IMG/VR virus record: IMGVR_UViG_3300010373_000049
Coordinates: 1 to 61,185 of that record
DNA from: a virus
DNA: 61,185 nt
Reading direction: 5' to 3' (one strand)
In this document: in pieces, positions 7,627-16,395 of the stretch
Numbering within the stretch: position 1 is the first letter of the stretch
How the letters are laid out: each line of letters starts with the position of its first letter
Notes under the pieces: generated by a model
Told to the model about the DNA's origin: nothing
What the model saw: the letters and a program-made list of their open reading frames with translations, nothing else
The model's database searches: none
Position numbers and translations under genes: made by a program

Positions 7627-8003
7627 GACCGGCCCCCCGAATGGTTCAGGAGGGCCGGGTAGTCGTACTCGCCGCCAAGGATCGCGTTGAGCGCCACGAC
7701 TTGCCCGCGGTGGTCCTCGTACCAGTCGGTGTAGTGCTTGTGACCGTTGTACGGCTCGGACGTGGATCGGATCTGCTCCAGCTCGATGCACTGCTCGCCG
7801 CGCGGCCCGGCCAGGTAGCGCCTCCACTCTTCGAGCGATGCACGCAGGCGGGCTAGTTCAAGTTCTGCCGACATTCCATCCTCGATATGCGGGCCAGGGC
7901 AATCGGGAGCGGGATGGTCCCGTGTCGGTTGCGTGTAGATCACGTACCCGATACCGGCGGGTGACTCGGCGCCACACGTCTTGCAGATGTAGCGGGCGGT
8001 CAC
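7623..8003 (-). CDS. 126-aa protein with N-terminal zinc motif
   Basis: GTG at 8003 in a GTGA overlap. YICKTCGAES at residues 5-14 and a Cys near residue 35 suggest a small zinc site; helices follow, then HYTDWYEDHRGQVVALNAIL near the end. No family recognised. Confidence 0.55.
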   Translation of the reverse strand: MTARYICKTCGAESPAGIGYVIYTQPTRDHPAPDCPGPHIEDGMSAELELARLRASLEEWRRYLAGPRGEQCIELEQIRSTSEPYNGHKHYTDWYEDHRGQVVALNAILGGEYDYPALLNHSGGRS

Positions 8004-8737
8004 GATGCCACGCTCTCGGGCAGCTGGTCGCGCTTGCCCCACCAGGACCCCTGCGACCACCGGAACCCAGCATCTTTGAGGGCTTGCCGGGTGTCGTAGT
8101 CGGGCTTCTCGGAGAACGTCACCGAGCAGTACCCGCTGCGATGATCCTCGATGGCGATCCCGCCGGCAGCCTCGCAGCGTTCGGAACGTGCGGCCTGGCG
8201 GCGCACAACTTCGAGCCGGTCCCGGTTGCGCTTGATGTTGCCGGAAAGGTTCTGGAGGTGGTAGGCGGGCAGCGGGTGGTTCTTGCACTTGCACGTCTGG
8301 TGCTGCCAAGGGTTGCGGCAGTTGCAATCCTCGGGGCACGTGCACTTCTTCGAGCCGCGGTGCTCCTTGTTGTGAGCCTTGATCGCCTCACGTTCGGCCT
8401 CGAGCTTCGCTATCCGAGTTTCGAGGGCTTCGATCGCGTCGGGATCGTCGGAGTAGATCGAACTTGCTAGCTGGTCGCGGATTCCTTCGGCACGTGATCC
8501 CATGTCCTCGGCTTTGCGCTGGTCTTCTAGCGCCTTATCGAACGTGCTGGCAATGCGGGCCCGGTAGCGACGGTCGCGCCCCTCGGAGTAGTGACCCACG
8601 AGGATCGGCTGCCCGAACGGGATTACCGATGCCATCTCGTCACCGCGTGCCCAGCCTGCTTCGGCTTTCGCTTGGCGCTTCTCGGCCCATTCGGTGAGCT
8701 TCTCGGCTTTGGCTTCTCTGCGGTCCCGGTAGGTCAT
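8000..8737 (-). CDS. DUF3560-like protein with Cys-rich insertion
   Basis: 245 aa from ATG at 8737. The N-terminus (TYRDRREAKAEKLTEWAEKR, then IPFGQPILVGHYSEGRDRR) is the signature of DUF3560, a domain frequent on actinobacterial plasmids and phages. Residues about 130-158 hold an insertion with seven cysteines (CTCPEDCNC ... CKCKNH) not expected in the plain domain. The C-terminus (SVTFSEKPDYDTRQALKDAG, then FRWSQGSWWGK) has the conserved final motif. Role of the family unknown. Confidence 0.75.
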   Translation of the reverse strand: MTYRDRREAKAEKLTEWAEKRQAKAEAGWARGDEMASVIPFGQPILVGHYSEGRDRRYRARIASTFDKALEDQRKAEDMGSRAEGIRDQLASSIYSDDPDAIEALETRIAKLEAEREAIKAHNKEHRGSKKCTCPEDCNCRNPWQHQTCKCKNHPLPAYHLQNLSGNIKRNRDRLEVVRRQAARSERCEAAGGIAIEDHRSGYCSVTFSEKPDYDTRQALKDAGFRWSQGSWWGKRDQLPESVAS

Positions 8738-8916
8738 GGCAGGACCCACCCGGAGCCGTCGTAACGGACGTGGCACGTGGGACATTCCTGGTTACCGTTG
8801 AGCGCAGGGAGTCTGTCGCCGCACGTGCAATACATCCAGCACGGGGCCGTCATACCTACGGGGTAACCGTCCTCCCGGACGATCGCTATTTTCGTGATCC
8901 TGCCGGCCGTGGTCAT
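8734..8916 (-). CDS. 60-aa zinc-ribbon protein
   Basis: ATG at 8916, ATGA overlap with the DUF3560 gene. CWMYCTCG near residue 26 and CPTCHVRY near residue 45 give two Cys pairs typical of a zinc ribbon. Confidence 0.6.
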   Translation of the reverse strand: MTTAGRITKIAIVREDGYPVGMTAPCWMYCTCGDRLPALNGNQECPTCHVRYDGSGWVLP

Positions 8917-9251
8917 GATGCCACCCCAGCGACGTGGCCCAAAGATCCACCTTCAGATTCCCAGCGTGCGAGTTCTGTGAGTGTTTCGGCTGCTACCCGG
9001 TTGAACTGATCGGACGTGGAAACAACGTCGGCAAGGATCCGCTCGAAATCGGGTAGTACCTCGTCGTCGAACAGGTAGACGGTGGCACCAGCGTCGGACG
9101 TGGCCCACGTGCCCCAAATGAGCCGGTAGGGTCGCTTACCGGTCCAGTCGGGTGAGTCCAGAGGCGGTAGCTCTATCTCGCCTTCTTCGATCCCGTAGCC
9201 GATGTCTCGGCATCGGAAAAACGCTGTCCGGGTAGTCTCTGTCTTGGTCAT
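8913..9251 (-). CDS. 112-aa acidic hypothetical protein
   Basis: ATG at 9251 with AAAGAGGA upstream on the minus strand. Acidic, with PYRLIWGTWATSDAGATVYL in the middle and a helical C-terminus. No cysteine motif and no recognised family. The 125-nt leader in front of it holds two hairpins. Confidence 0.55.
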   Translation of the reverse strand: MTKTETTRTAFFRCRDIGYGIEEGEIELPPLDSPDWTGKRPYRLIWGTWATSDAGATVYLFDDEVLPDFERILADVVSTSDQFNRVAAETLTELARWESEGGSLGHVAGVAS

Positions 9252-9275
9252 CGAATCCTCTTTTTCGGTGATCCT

Positions 9276-9365
9276 GGCCCGGGGGGACGGCAATCCCGCC
9301 CGGGCCGCTTCATTGGTTTCCCGATAAACGGGGAAGGTCCCACCGGCAACACTGGCGGCGGGACC
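9276..9365 (-). promoter_or_regulatory. Two hairpins in the leader between minus-strand genes
   Basis: GGCCCGGG (9276-9283) pairs with CCCGGGCC (9299-9306); GGTCCC (9336-9341) pairs with GGGACC (9360-9365) with extra internal pairing. No T-run follows either on the minus strand, so they are not ordinary terminators; attenuation or RNA-processing sites are possible. Confidence 0.4.
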
Positions 9366-9376
9366 TCCTCTGTCGA

Positions 9377-9805
9377 TCAGGGCAGCACGCCCGGAATCTG
9401 CCCGGCGACCACGTCGCGAAGCTCCGAGTAGTAGAAGACCTCAGCGAACGCTCTGACTAGGTCGCGGTCCTGGTTGAGCGGCTCAGTCCACGGCGTGAAC
9501 CAGTTCTGGTATTCGTAGACGGCGTCCTCGACGGTGCCGTGGTAGTCGGTCGTGACCCGCACCCGATCGGCCGGACCACCGGTACCGAGCAGAATTGACC
9601 ACTGCATGGTTTCGCCCCGTAGGTCGATGGTTTCGCACTCGACGGAGAGCGGCATTTCCTCAATGCGCTCGCGGCACTCTTCGGCCCACGTGTCGTGGTC
9701 GAGCTGCTGGGCGTGGTCTTGGACCCGGAGTAGCTTGGCTATGTCCTCGAAGCGGGAAACGTAGTAGTCACAGGCTTCCTGGTAGGTCTCTTCCTTGGTG
9801 CTCAT
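9377..9805 (-). CDS. 142-aa acidic hypothetical protein
   Basis: ATG at 9805 with GAAGGAG upstream; a 31-nt leader from the promoter at 9837-9865. Acidic and helical (YYVSRFEDIAKLLRVQDHA, DDHDTWAEECRERIEEMP-like charge pattern), with two cysteines and a Trp/Tyr-rich end. No family recognised. Confidence 0.6.
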   Translation of the reverse strand: MSTKEETYQEACDYYVSRFEDIAKLLRVQDHAQQLDHDTWAEECRERIEEMPLSVECETIDLRGETMQWSILLGTGGPADRVRVTTDYHGTVEDAVYEYQNWFTPWTEPLNQDRDLVRAFAEVFYYSELRDVVAGQIPGVLP

Positions 9806-9836
9806 GGTGGCTCCTTCGGTCAACGTCATACCCCCT

Positions 9837-9865
9837 AGCATACAGCGATGGTGCTGTATCGTCAA
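9837..9865 (-). promoter_or_regulatory. Minus-strand promoter with internal operator dyad
   Basis: On the minus strand: TTGACG (9865-9860), a 17-bp spacer, TATGCT (9842-9837). Spacer and -10 carry the dyad TACAGC-N6-GCTGTA (9841-9858), well placed for a repressor. The string CATACAGCGA is repeated at 10090-10099 in the sister promoter. Confidence 0.6.
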
Positions 9866-10092
9866 GAGGTTTCGGGAGATTCTTTCGACGTGGCCCGCCA
9901 GCCCTTACCAGGCCGGGCACGTGACCAAGCGTCGATGGTCGAAGGCTTCCACAGGTTCAACGGCCCGAGCTTCTTGTCTGGCGCCGGCGCCTGGCCACGT
10001 GCGACATACCCTCGCCAGGTGCTCGACGTGATCCCAAGCCGCTCGGCCACGTCCTCGGCGGTCAGATGACTATTAGCCACGTGGACCAACAT
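9862..10092 (-). CDS. Small HTH DNA-binding protein (AlpA/MerR-type)
   Basis: Open from ATG at 10092 (76 aa); GTG at 10080 (72 aa) may be the true start because a promoter ends 7 nt before it. HLTAEDVAERLGITSSTWRG is a canonical helix-turn-helix, followed by a wing-like segment and WKPSTIDAWSRARPG, the usual end of excisionase/AlpA-like proteins. It heads the minus-strand operon and may bind the dyad in the neighbouring promoter, or act in excision. Confidence 0.65.
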   Translation of the reverse strand: MLVHVANSHLTAEDVAERLGITSSTWRGYVARGQAPAPDKKLGPLNLWKPSTIDAWSRARPGKGWRATSKESPETS

Positions 10093-10205
10093 ACAGCGAA
10101 GCCGCTGCAACGTCCAGAGTTTCCTTGGCACGTGGAGCAACACTCGAGGAACTAGCCAAACTCCTCGACCTCACCAGGCAACGCATCCAACAGATGCGCC
10201 AGTGA
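10077..10205 (+). pseudogene. Remnant of an HTH protein C-terminus
   Basis: An open plus-strand stretch ends in SLARGATLEELAKLLDLTRQ and then RIQQMRQ before TGA at 10203-10205, a typical C-terminal helix-turn-helix. There is no ATG or GTG in frame and no body upstream (TAG at 10074); the only possible start, TTG 10125, would give 26 aa. Probably a decayed regulator divergent from the minus operon. Confidence 0.35.
10088..10116 (-). promoter_or_regulatory. Candidate leaderless promoter for the HTH gene
   Basis: Minus strand: TGGACG (10116-10111), a 17-bp spacer, TATGTT (10093-10088). Seven bases separate the -10 from GTG at 10080-10078, the spacing expected for a leaderless actinobacterial message. 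Spacer length and the tcgctgTATG edge match the promoter at 9837-9865. Confidence 0.5.
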
Positions 10206-10591
10206 GACCGAACAACGCTCTACCGGCTCTACCGGCTATGCGGCAGACCAACCCAAACGAACCCCTCCTCGACGACTGAGCAGAAACGACACGAAAGACA
10301 GCCTGAGGGGTAGGCGTCTGCGGGGAGCTTGTGAAGGTGGGGTTAGGAGCGGAAATCCCGCGTGTAATCGTGTAACCATCCCAGTACGGATACTTTCCGT
10401 TATCTGTAACTAGTGTCTGACCTGCACTTATCTTGTGCTCACTCCAGCAAGCATCAAGTAAGCACGTCAGAGTGCTAGCCAGCGCCGGCCCAGAGGCACC
10501 AAAGGCCGATCTCGTTACCTTCGAGCTGGACCTGGGATCCCGCTAAGCCCCGAAAATCCCGTTGTCGCGTGTTTGAGCCTTTGGAGGGCTG
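10206..10591. other. 386-bp non-coding region before terS, candidate packaging site
   Basis: No credible gene. It contains CTACCGGCT twice in tandem (about 10219-10236), GTGTAA twice (about 10360-10376), and a locally AT-richer stretch at 10380-10450. Location immediately before the small terminase is where cos or pac sites usually lie. No obvious promoter found. The terS ribosome site (TTGGAGGGCTG) closes the region. Confidence 0.35.
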
Positions 10592-11077
10592 ATGAGCAAC
10601 GTTCAGCCTTTCCGTCGTCGTGAGGCCCAGCCGTATGGGCCGGGGAATCGGGAGTCGGTGAAGCATGGGGCGTTTTCGGCGCGGGTGATTGATGAGAAGT
10701 CGCGTGAGGTTCATGCGGAGTTGATGGCTGCGTGTGTGTGGGTGGATGAGCCGGATGTGGTGGCGGTGGACACGTGGTGTAAGGCGAAGGCCCGTTACGA
10801 CTTGTTGAACGATTGGGTGATGTCGATTGCGTTGGGGGAGCGCGATGTGGTGACGAAGCGGGGGATTTTGTCTGGGGTTGATGCGGTGCCGGCGTATTTG
10901 TGGGGTGAGGTGTCGAAGGCGGAGTCGAATCTGATGAAGGCGACGGAGTCGTTGGGGTTGGACCCGACTGGTCGTGCGCGGTTGATGAAGGATTTGGGGA
11001 TGGCGAAGCATTTCGCTGCTGATGGGGTGCGCGAGTTGGTGTCGCGTGGGCGGGAGTTGCGTCGGGGTTCTGTTTGA
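10592..11077 (+). CDS. terS: Terminase small subunit
   Basis: 161 aa from ATG 10592 with GGAGGG upstream. The start PYGPGNRESVKHGAFSAR is the GN-x-x-SVKHGAFS signature of small terminase subunits; helices follow (VDTWCKAKARYDLLNDW). It would recognise the packaging site and recruit the large subunit. First gene of the late operon, coupled to the next by overlap. Function from family pattern and position. Confidence 0.75.
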   Translation: MSNVQPFRRREAQPYGPGNRESVKHGAFSARVIDEKSREVHAELMAACVWVDEPDVVAVDTWCKAKARYDLLNDWVMSIALGERDVVTKRGILSGVDAVPAYLWGEVSKAESNLMKATESLGLDPTGRARLMKDLGMAKHFAADGVRELVSRGRELRRGSV

Positions 11078-11289
11078 CCTGGTCGGAGATTCCGCAGGCC
11101 GTCCCGGCGCGTGCGGTGAGGCCGAACAGACACCAGATCATTGTGCGAGGCACGGAGCACACTGTTGTGCGCCGCTCGTACACGTCGGCGAAGCCGGACC
11201 GGATCACTTTCGGGTTGGAGCACGAGCAGGACGTTGAGGTGGCTCTGGACGATTACCTGCGATGCTTCGTCCTCGTTGTTGACCTGTGA
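11074..11289 (+). CDS. 71-aa protein between the terminase genes
   Basis: TTG 11074 overlaps the terS stop; the end overlaps the terL start, so it is tightly coupled. Small, beta-rich looking (RHQIIVRGTEHTVVRRSY), no known motif. Confidence 0.5.
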   Translation: MTWSEIPQAVPARAVRPNRHQIIVRGTEHTVVRRSYTSAKPDRITFGLEHEQDVEVALDDYLRCFVLVVDL

Positions 11290-12887
11290 GCGACGCGGCG
11301 TTGGACCTCATGTGGGCGTTGCGCCTCGAGGACGGCCGCTGTTGGGGTGAGCAGGCTGTCGACGAGCAGAAGGCGGACGCGGAGGCGATCATCGGTGGGG
11401 GGGTCGGCCCTCACCGCCATTTTTGTACCCGGCCTCGTGGCGGGTCGAAGACGACGGACCTTGCGGGGGTGGCGTTGTCGTGGTTGGCGGTTGACGCCCC
11501 GTTGCGTGCCCGCGGGTATGTGGTGGCGTCGAACGGTGAGCAGGCCGGGATTCTGATCGACGCCGCGGCGTCGCTGGTGGCCCGCACGCCGGAGATCGAC
11601 GGGCTGTTGACGGTCGAGAACGAGAAGATCGTCGCCCCGAACGGTGCGTGGATTCGCATCCTGAACCTGTCCGATTCGGGCGCGTGGGGGCTCAGGGACG
11701 CCCACCTGTTGATCTTGGACGAGTTCGCCCAGTGGCCCGAGACACGTGGCGCAAAAAGGGTTTACACGGCGGTCCGCACGACGGTCCAGAAGACGCCGGG
11801 GTGCCGCCTGGTGATCCTGACATCGGCGGGCGAGCCGTCGCACTGGTCGCACGAGATTTACCGTTCCGCCCAGGACGACGACACGTGGCGGGTGTCGGAG
11901 ATGCCGGGCCCGGTCCCATGGCAGGACCCGAAAGAGATCGACGCCCTGCGCCGGGAGCTGCGCCCGTCGGAGTTCGACCGGCTGGTGTTGAACGTGTGGT
12001 CGGAGGACGAGGACCGGGCGATCTCCCCCGAGGATTACGACATCGCGGCCCGCAAACCGGTTGCCACGTCTGTGGCGCCCGTCGGGTTGACCGGCGGCGG
12101 CTGGACCCTCCGATACCCGCGTGCGGGCGTCAAGTACGTGATCACGGTGGACATCGGCACGAAGAATGACGCCACGGTGATGGTCGTCGCCCACTCCGAA
12201 CCTGTCGACCCTGCTATCCCACGTGGCGCACAGAAAGCGGTCGTGGACCACCTGGAACGCTGGCGTGGGTCCCGCAAACGTCCGGTGCAACTGGCGGACG
12301 TGGAGGAATGGCTGGCCGCCCAAGCCCCGAGATGGAACCGGGCGGAGGTCCACGCCGACCCCGACCAGTTCGTCGGGTCGTTACAAAACCTGAACCGCCG
12401 ACGGGTCAAAGCGCACGAGTTCACTTTCTCGGCCACGTCGGTCGGCCAGGTCGCCACAGCCTTGGTGCAAGCGTTCCGTAACCGGCAGGTCGAGATCCCC
12501 GATAACGCGGCGCTGAAAGAGGAACTGTTGCGTGTCCGCCTGCGCGAGACCGCCCCGGGGGTCACAAGGTTGGATCACGACAAGAACGGCCACGACGACC
12601 AGGCGGTCACCATCGGCATGGCCTGCCACCTGCTTCTCGCCGGCACCGCCTCCCCTTCGGCGGCGTTCGTGGAGATGATGAAACGCAAGATCGCGGAACG
12701 CGAAACGAACCCGAGTGCCACCCAGGACCGCCAGACAGCCCGGTTCAACAAGCAGCTCGCCGCGGCACGTGGCAGACCGCAACGGGCGCGTGAGCGGGCC
12801 CAGAAGGTTTGCCAGCACCGTTGGAGGCCCTCGACGAACGAGTGCGCCTACGGGTGCGGGGCCGTCCGCGACGACGTAGCCAGCTAA
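11286..12887 (+). CDS. terL: Terminase large subunit
   Basis: 533 aa from GTG 11286 (GTGA overlap). ATPase: Walker A-like TRPRGGSKTTD at residues 48-58 and Walker B LLILDEFAQW at about 140-149. RNase H-like nuclease: VDIGTKND near 288 and the late acidic motif HDKNGHDDQAV near 430. The last 30 residues add a Cys/His cluster (CQHRW ... CAYGCG) that looks like a small zinc knuckle, not usual at the end of TerL. Packages DNA into proheads with the portal. Confidence 0.92.
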   Translation: MSDAALDLMWALRLEDGRCWGEQAVDEQKADAEAIIGGGVGPHRHFCTRPRGGSKTTDLAGVALSWLAVDAPLRARGYVVASNGEQAGILIDAAASLVARTPEIDGLLTVENEKIVAPNGAWIRILNLSDSGAWGLRDAHLLILDEFAQWPETRGAKRVYTAVRTTVQKTPGCRLVILTSAGEPSHWSHEIYRSAQDDDTWRVSEMPGPVPWQDPKEIDALRRELRPSEFDRLVLNVWSEDEDRAISPEDYDIAARKPVATSVAPVGLTGGGWTLRYPRAGVKYVITVDIGTKNDATVMVVAHSEPVDPAIPRGAQKAVVDHLERWRGSRKRPVQLADVEEWLAAQAPRWNRAEVHADPDQFVGSLQNLNRRRVKAHEFTFSATSVGQVATALVQAFRNRQVEIPDNAALKEELLRVRLRETAPGVTRLDHDKNGHDDQAVTIGMACHLLLAGTASPSAAFVEMMKRKIAERETNPSATQDRQTARFNKQLAAARGRPQRARERAQKVCQHRWRPSTNECAYGCGAVRDDVAS

Positions 12888-12906
12888 GCCGAGGAGGCAC
12901 AACCGT

Positions 12907-15900
12907 ATGCGTTTGCCGATCCTCGGTCGCCCGCGCCCGTTAGACCCCGAACAGAAAACGCGCCTGGTCGAAACCGCGGTCAAGGTGGCACGCGACCCGC
13001 GTCTGCTCGGAACTTTGGAGCCGTCGGACCGCAACCGGGTCGACGAACTTTCCAAAGCTCTAGGGAACGCGCACGCGTCGTTCAACGGTCCACGTGCCTC
13101 ACGCCAACCGCGCCCAATCTCAGCCCAGGCTCTCGCTCAGCGTGCCGCCGCGTCGCTGCAACCGTCGTCGTCGATCACACCCGCCGATATCGAAGCGGCC
13201 ATGCTCGCCCAAGGGCTCGACATGGTCGCCCCGTTCGCCCCCGGCAGCCCCTTAACGCCGTACTACGGGTACGGGCGCCAGCCGCGCATCTTCGATTACG
13301 AGATCGCGCGGAACACGACCACCCAAACACGCCCGGACCGCATCCCCTTCGACACGCTCCTGCACCTGTGGAAAGCGTACGACGTGGCCCAGGCGTGCAC
13401 CCGCTACTCCATCAACGACCTGCGCTCCATGCGGATCAGGTTCACGGCGATGGAAGGCCACGAGGACAACCCGGTCAAAGAGATCGCCGAGGCCAAAAGG
13501 TTCCTTCGTAAGCCGGACGGCAAAAGGTTCTTCCGTAACTGGTTGGCGATCAACCAGCGCAACCTGTGGATCTTCGACTCCGCACCCATCTACCGGTACA
13601 AGGTCCGCGGGAAACTGGACCGGCTCATCAACGTCTCGGCGATGACGATCGCCCCGATGATCGACTACTACGGTGACATCCCCGAAGGCGCCGCCCCCGC
13701 CTACCAGCAGTTCATCGAGGGCGTCCCGTGGGACTGGTTGAACGCCGAAGACATCATCTACGAGCCGTTCTGGCCCGAAACCGACTCCCCCTATGGGACG
13801 CCTCCGTTGGAGACGGTGCTCGTCAACGCGAACACCGACCTGCGGCTGCAAATGTACTTCCTCGACTTCTTCACGAAGGGTGCGATCCCCGAGATGATCG
13901 CGATCGCCCCGGAGGGCATGACCGACCCGGACGCGATCGCCGAGCTTGAGGAAACGTACGACGCGTGGACCCAAGGGGACCAGGCGGAACGGTGGGGTTT
14001 GCGTTGGTTGCCGAACGGCACCGAACTCGAACCGTACAAGCCCGACCATTTCGACCCGGACCTCGCCGAGTACGTGATGCGGCGCACCGTCGCCGCGTAC
14101 GGGCTCACCCCCCAGAACTTGGGCATCCTCGACGATGTAAATAGGGCCACATCGGACACCCAAACCGACCAGCAGTTCCGTGTGTCCACCCTGCCGGTTG
14201 TTGGCTACTACGAGGACCTGCTCGACGCCGTGTTACAGGACGACCTGTCGCTGCCGGTCCAGGTGCGTTTCGACACCGGACGGGAGAAAGAGGACCGTCT
14301 GACCGAGGCGAAAGCCTGGTATGTGGCGTGGCAGATGGGTGCCGTGTCCTCCGACGAGTACCGCGACAAGGTGATGGGACTCCCGATAGACCTGGAGAAC
14401 CCCAACCCGCGCACCGTCGACTCGCAACGGTTGGGTCCCGTGCCCCTGTCGTACCCGCAGGAGATTTCCGGGCCGATCAACCCGCTCACGTTCTCACCCT
14501 CGGAGAAACCGGAGCATTACCGCGATTACGTGGTCCCCGGGTCGAACAACCCCGACCCGATAGAGGCCGCGAACGGTCAGGACGAGGCGGCGTTGCCGGT
14601 GGCCGGCAACCCAAAAGCCCAAGCCCCGCAGGGGGCGTCTCGGCAAGGCAGCAGCGCCGCCAGCAAAGAAGCCAGGCCCGGGCAGATGCCCGGCGCACCG
14701 GAACCCAACGCGGTAGCCAACCCCGAAGGACCACAAAACCCTGACGAGGTTGGTTACGGGTGGTTCGACTCGCAAGGGTCGGCCGCGCAAGGCACGGCGG
14801 CGATCCGCGAACGTGACGACCTGACCAAATGGAGGGCGAACGCACGCAAAGCGGTAGCCAAGGGCAAAGCCCCCCGGCGGTTCGCTGATTCGGCGATCCG
14901 CTCGGGTGTTGAGGCACGCGTCTGGGAGGCGCTGAAAGGTGCCAGGTCGCGCGAGGACGTGGACTGGGCGTTCAAGACGGCACAACCCCAAGCTGCCGGT
15001 GTTGTGGTCCAAGCGGCGGACACCGGTCGTGTGCTGATGGTGCAGCGCACCCCCGACAAGCACGACCCGCAAGAGGCGTACGCCCGATGGGAGTGGCCGG
15101 GCGGCAAGCTCGACCACGACGGCGACACCCCCTGGTCTGGTGGTCTGCGCGAATGGTCCGAAGAGACCGGGGCTCAACTGCCCGACTCTTTTGAGCACGT
15201 GGGGAACTGGACCTCACCTGACGGTGTGTACGTCGGATTCGTCGTCACCGCCCCCACCGAGACGGACATCAACCTGGACCCGGACGGGTCCGAGGTGTCG
15301 AACGCCCGCTGGTGGGACAAGGCCGACCTCGACGACCCGGAAGTGCGCGACAAGGTTACCGATACGTTGGACCGTGTGACCCCCCTCCTGAAAGGTTGGG
15401 CAGACCAACCCCGCGGCAAGGGCGCCAAGTGGCGCACCCAGGCGCATGTGGACTGGGAGCAGTTCCACCGTCACACCGACCGGATAGTCGAACATTACGC
15501 ACCGCTCGTCCAAGAGGCGATGGCGCACGTGGTCGACCCTGTTGCGATACGCCAAGCGTTGGACGACGCGTACACCCGGCCGGCGAAGATCACCAAGGCC
15601 GCCGCCCACTACCGGCCGGCGACCCTGCCGGGCGTGAACTGCCACGAGTGCACGTTCATGCACCCAGACGGGACGTGCACCAAAGTGAAAGGCAAAGTCG
15701 CCGCGGACCACGTGTGCGACCTGTTCCAAGCGGACACCGCCGAAAAGGCATTGGGCGACGCGTGGCGCACCCTCCTCGCCAGCGCACAGCGGGCCGTGCA
15801 GGCACTCAGGGACGTGCTGGCACGAATCTACGGCGACGGGTACATGCAAGGCTCCCATGAGGCCGCGCAAGCGTCCGGTGGGGAAATGCCGCCGTGGACG

Positions 15901-16395
15901 GCGACGGTCGCTGCGAACGTCGACTGGGGCACGTGGAACCCCGGACTCGGTGACGCAGCAGCCAAAGTCGCCAACGGTGGGCTCGCACAACTGCTCACGG
16001 AACGTGACATTTGGATCAAGGACATCACCGACACCCAGGTCGGCCGGATCGGCGACGCAATAGCCGAAGGCATCCGTGAGGGGTTCCCTGTCCGCAAAGT
16101 GCAGGCCGAGATCGACCAGATCGTGAACGACGCCGACCGTGCCTACCTAGTGGCCGAAACTGAGTACGCGAGGGCTGTGGGACAGGCGGCGATGGACACG
16201 TACAGGTTGAACAACGTTCCCGAGTTGACCTGGTTGGCCGAGCCGACAGCTTGCCCACGTTGCAAGGAAAACGAGGCGGCGTCGCCGCAGCCGACGGTGA
16301 ACCCGCAGTGGCCGAACGGCCCGATCCCCGTGCACCCCCACGAAAGGTGCGCCGTGGCCCCGCTGATCCGAGTCCCGACTAGGAGAACCACGTGA
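12907..16395 (+). CDS. Portal - Nudix - MuF-like fusion protein
   Basis: 1162 aa from ATG 12907 with GAGGAGG upstream. Residues 1 to about 560 are portal (for example TAYGLTPQNLGI-type motif near 395 and DTQTDQQFRVSTLP near 415). A Pro/Ala/Gln linker follows to about 700. Residues about 700-820 form a Nudix hydrolase domain with WPGGKLDHDGDT and the core REWSEETG (about 748-755). Near 910 there is a metal-type cluster (NCHECTFMHPDGTC ... VCDLF) seen in phage head proteins. The last 140 residues resemble Mu gpF minor head protein, ending in CPRCKENE and HPHERC. Portal-MuF fusions occur in actinophages; the inserted Nudix domain is the oddity. No stop interrupts the frame. Confidence 0.8.
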   Translation: MRLPILGRPRPLDPEQKTRLVETAVKVARDPRLLGTLEPSDRNRVDELSKALGNAHASFNGPRASRQPRPISAQALAQRAAASLQPSSSITPADIEAAMLAQGLDMVAPFAPGSPLTPYYGYGRQPRIFDYEIARNTTTQTRPDRIPFDTLLHLWKAYDVAQACTRYSINDLRSMRIRFTAMEGHEDNPVKEIAEAKRFLRKPDGKRFFRNWLAINQRNLWIFDSAPIYRYKVRGKLDRLINVSAMTIAPMIDYYGDIPEGAAPAYQQFIEGVPWDWLNAEDIIYEPFWPETDSPYGTPPLETVLVNANTDLRLQMYFLDFFTKGAIPEMIAIAPEGMTDPDAIAELEETYDAWTQGDQAERWGLRWLPNGTELEPYKPDHFDPDLAEYVMRRTVAAYGLTPQNLGILDDVNRATSDTQTDQQFRVSTLPVVGYYEDLLDAVLQDDLSLPVQVRFDTGREKEDRLTEAKAWYVAWQMGAVSSDEYRDKVMGLPIDLENPNPRTVDSQRLGPVPLSYPQEISGPINPLTFSPSEKPEHYRDYVVPGSNNPDPIEAANGQDEAALPVAGNPKAQAPQGASRQGSSAASKEARPGQMPGAPEPNAVANPEGPQNPDEVGYGWFDSQGSAAQGTAAIRERDDLTKWRANARKAVAKGKAPRRFADSAIRSGVEARVWEALKGARSREDVDWAFKTAQPQAAGVVVQAADTGRVLMVQRTPDKHDPQEAYARWEWPGGKLDHDGDTPWSGGLREWSEETGAQLPDSFEHVGNWTSPDGVYVGFVVTAPTETDINLDPDGSEVSNARWWDKADLDDPEVRDKVTDTLDRVTPLLKGWADQPRGKGAKWRTQAHVDWEQFHRHTDRIVEHYAPLVQEAMAHVVDPVAIRQALDDAYTRPAKITKAAAHYRPATLPGVNCHECTFMHPDGTCTKVKGKVAADHVCDLFQADTAEKALGDAWRTLLASAQRAVQALRDVLARIYGDGYMQGSHEAAQASGGEMPPWTATVAANVDWGTWNPGLGDAAAKVANGGLAQLLTERDIWIKDITDTQVGRIGDAIAEGIREGFPVRKVQAEIDQIVNDADRAYLVAETEYARAVGQAAMDTYRLNNVPELTWLAEPTACPRCKENEAASPQPTVNPQWPNGPIPVHPHERCAVAPLIRVPTRRTT

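Noticed and set aside
9276-9306. Intrinsic terminator within the minus operon
   Set aside because: Strong hairpin but no T-run follows on either strand.
13252-14163. 303-aa open frame opposite the portal
   Set aside because: Antisense shadow with no start context; the portal frame is clearly coding.
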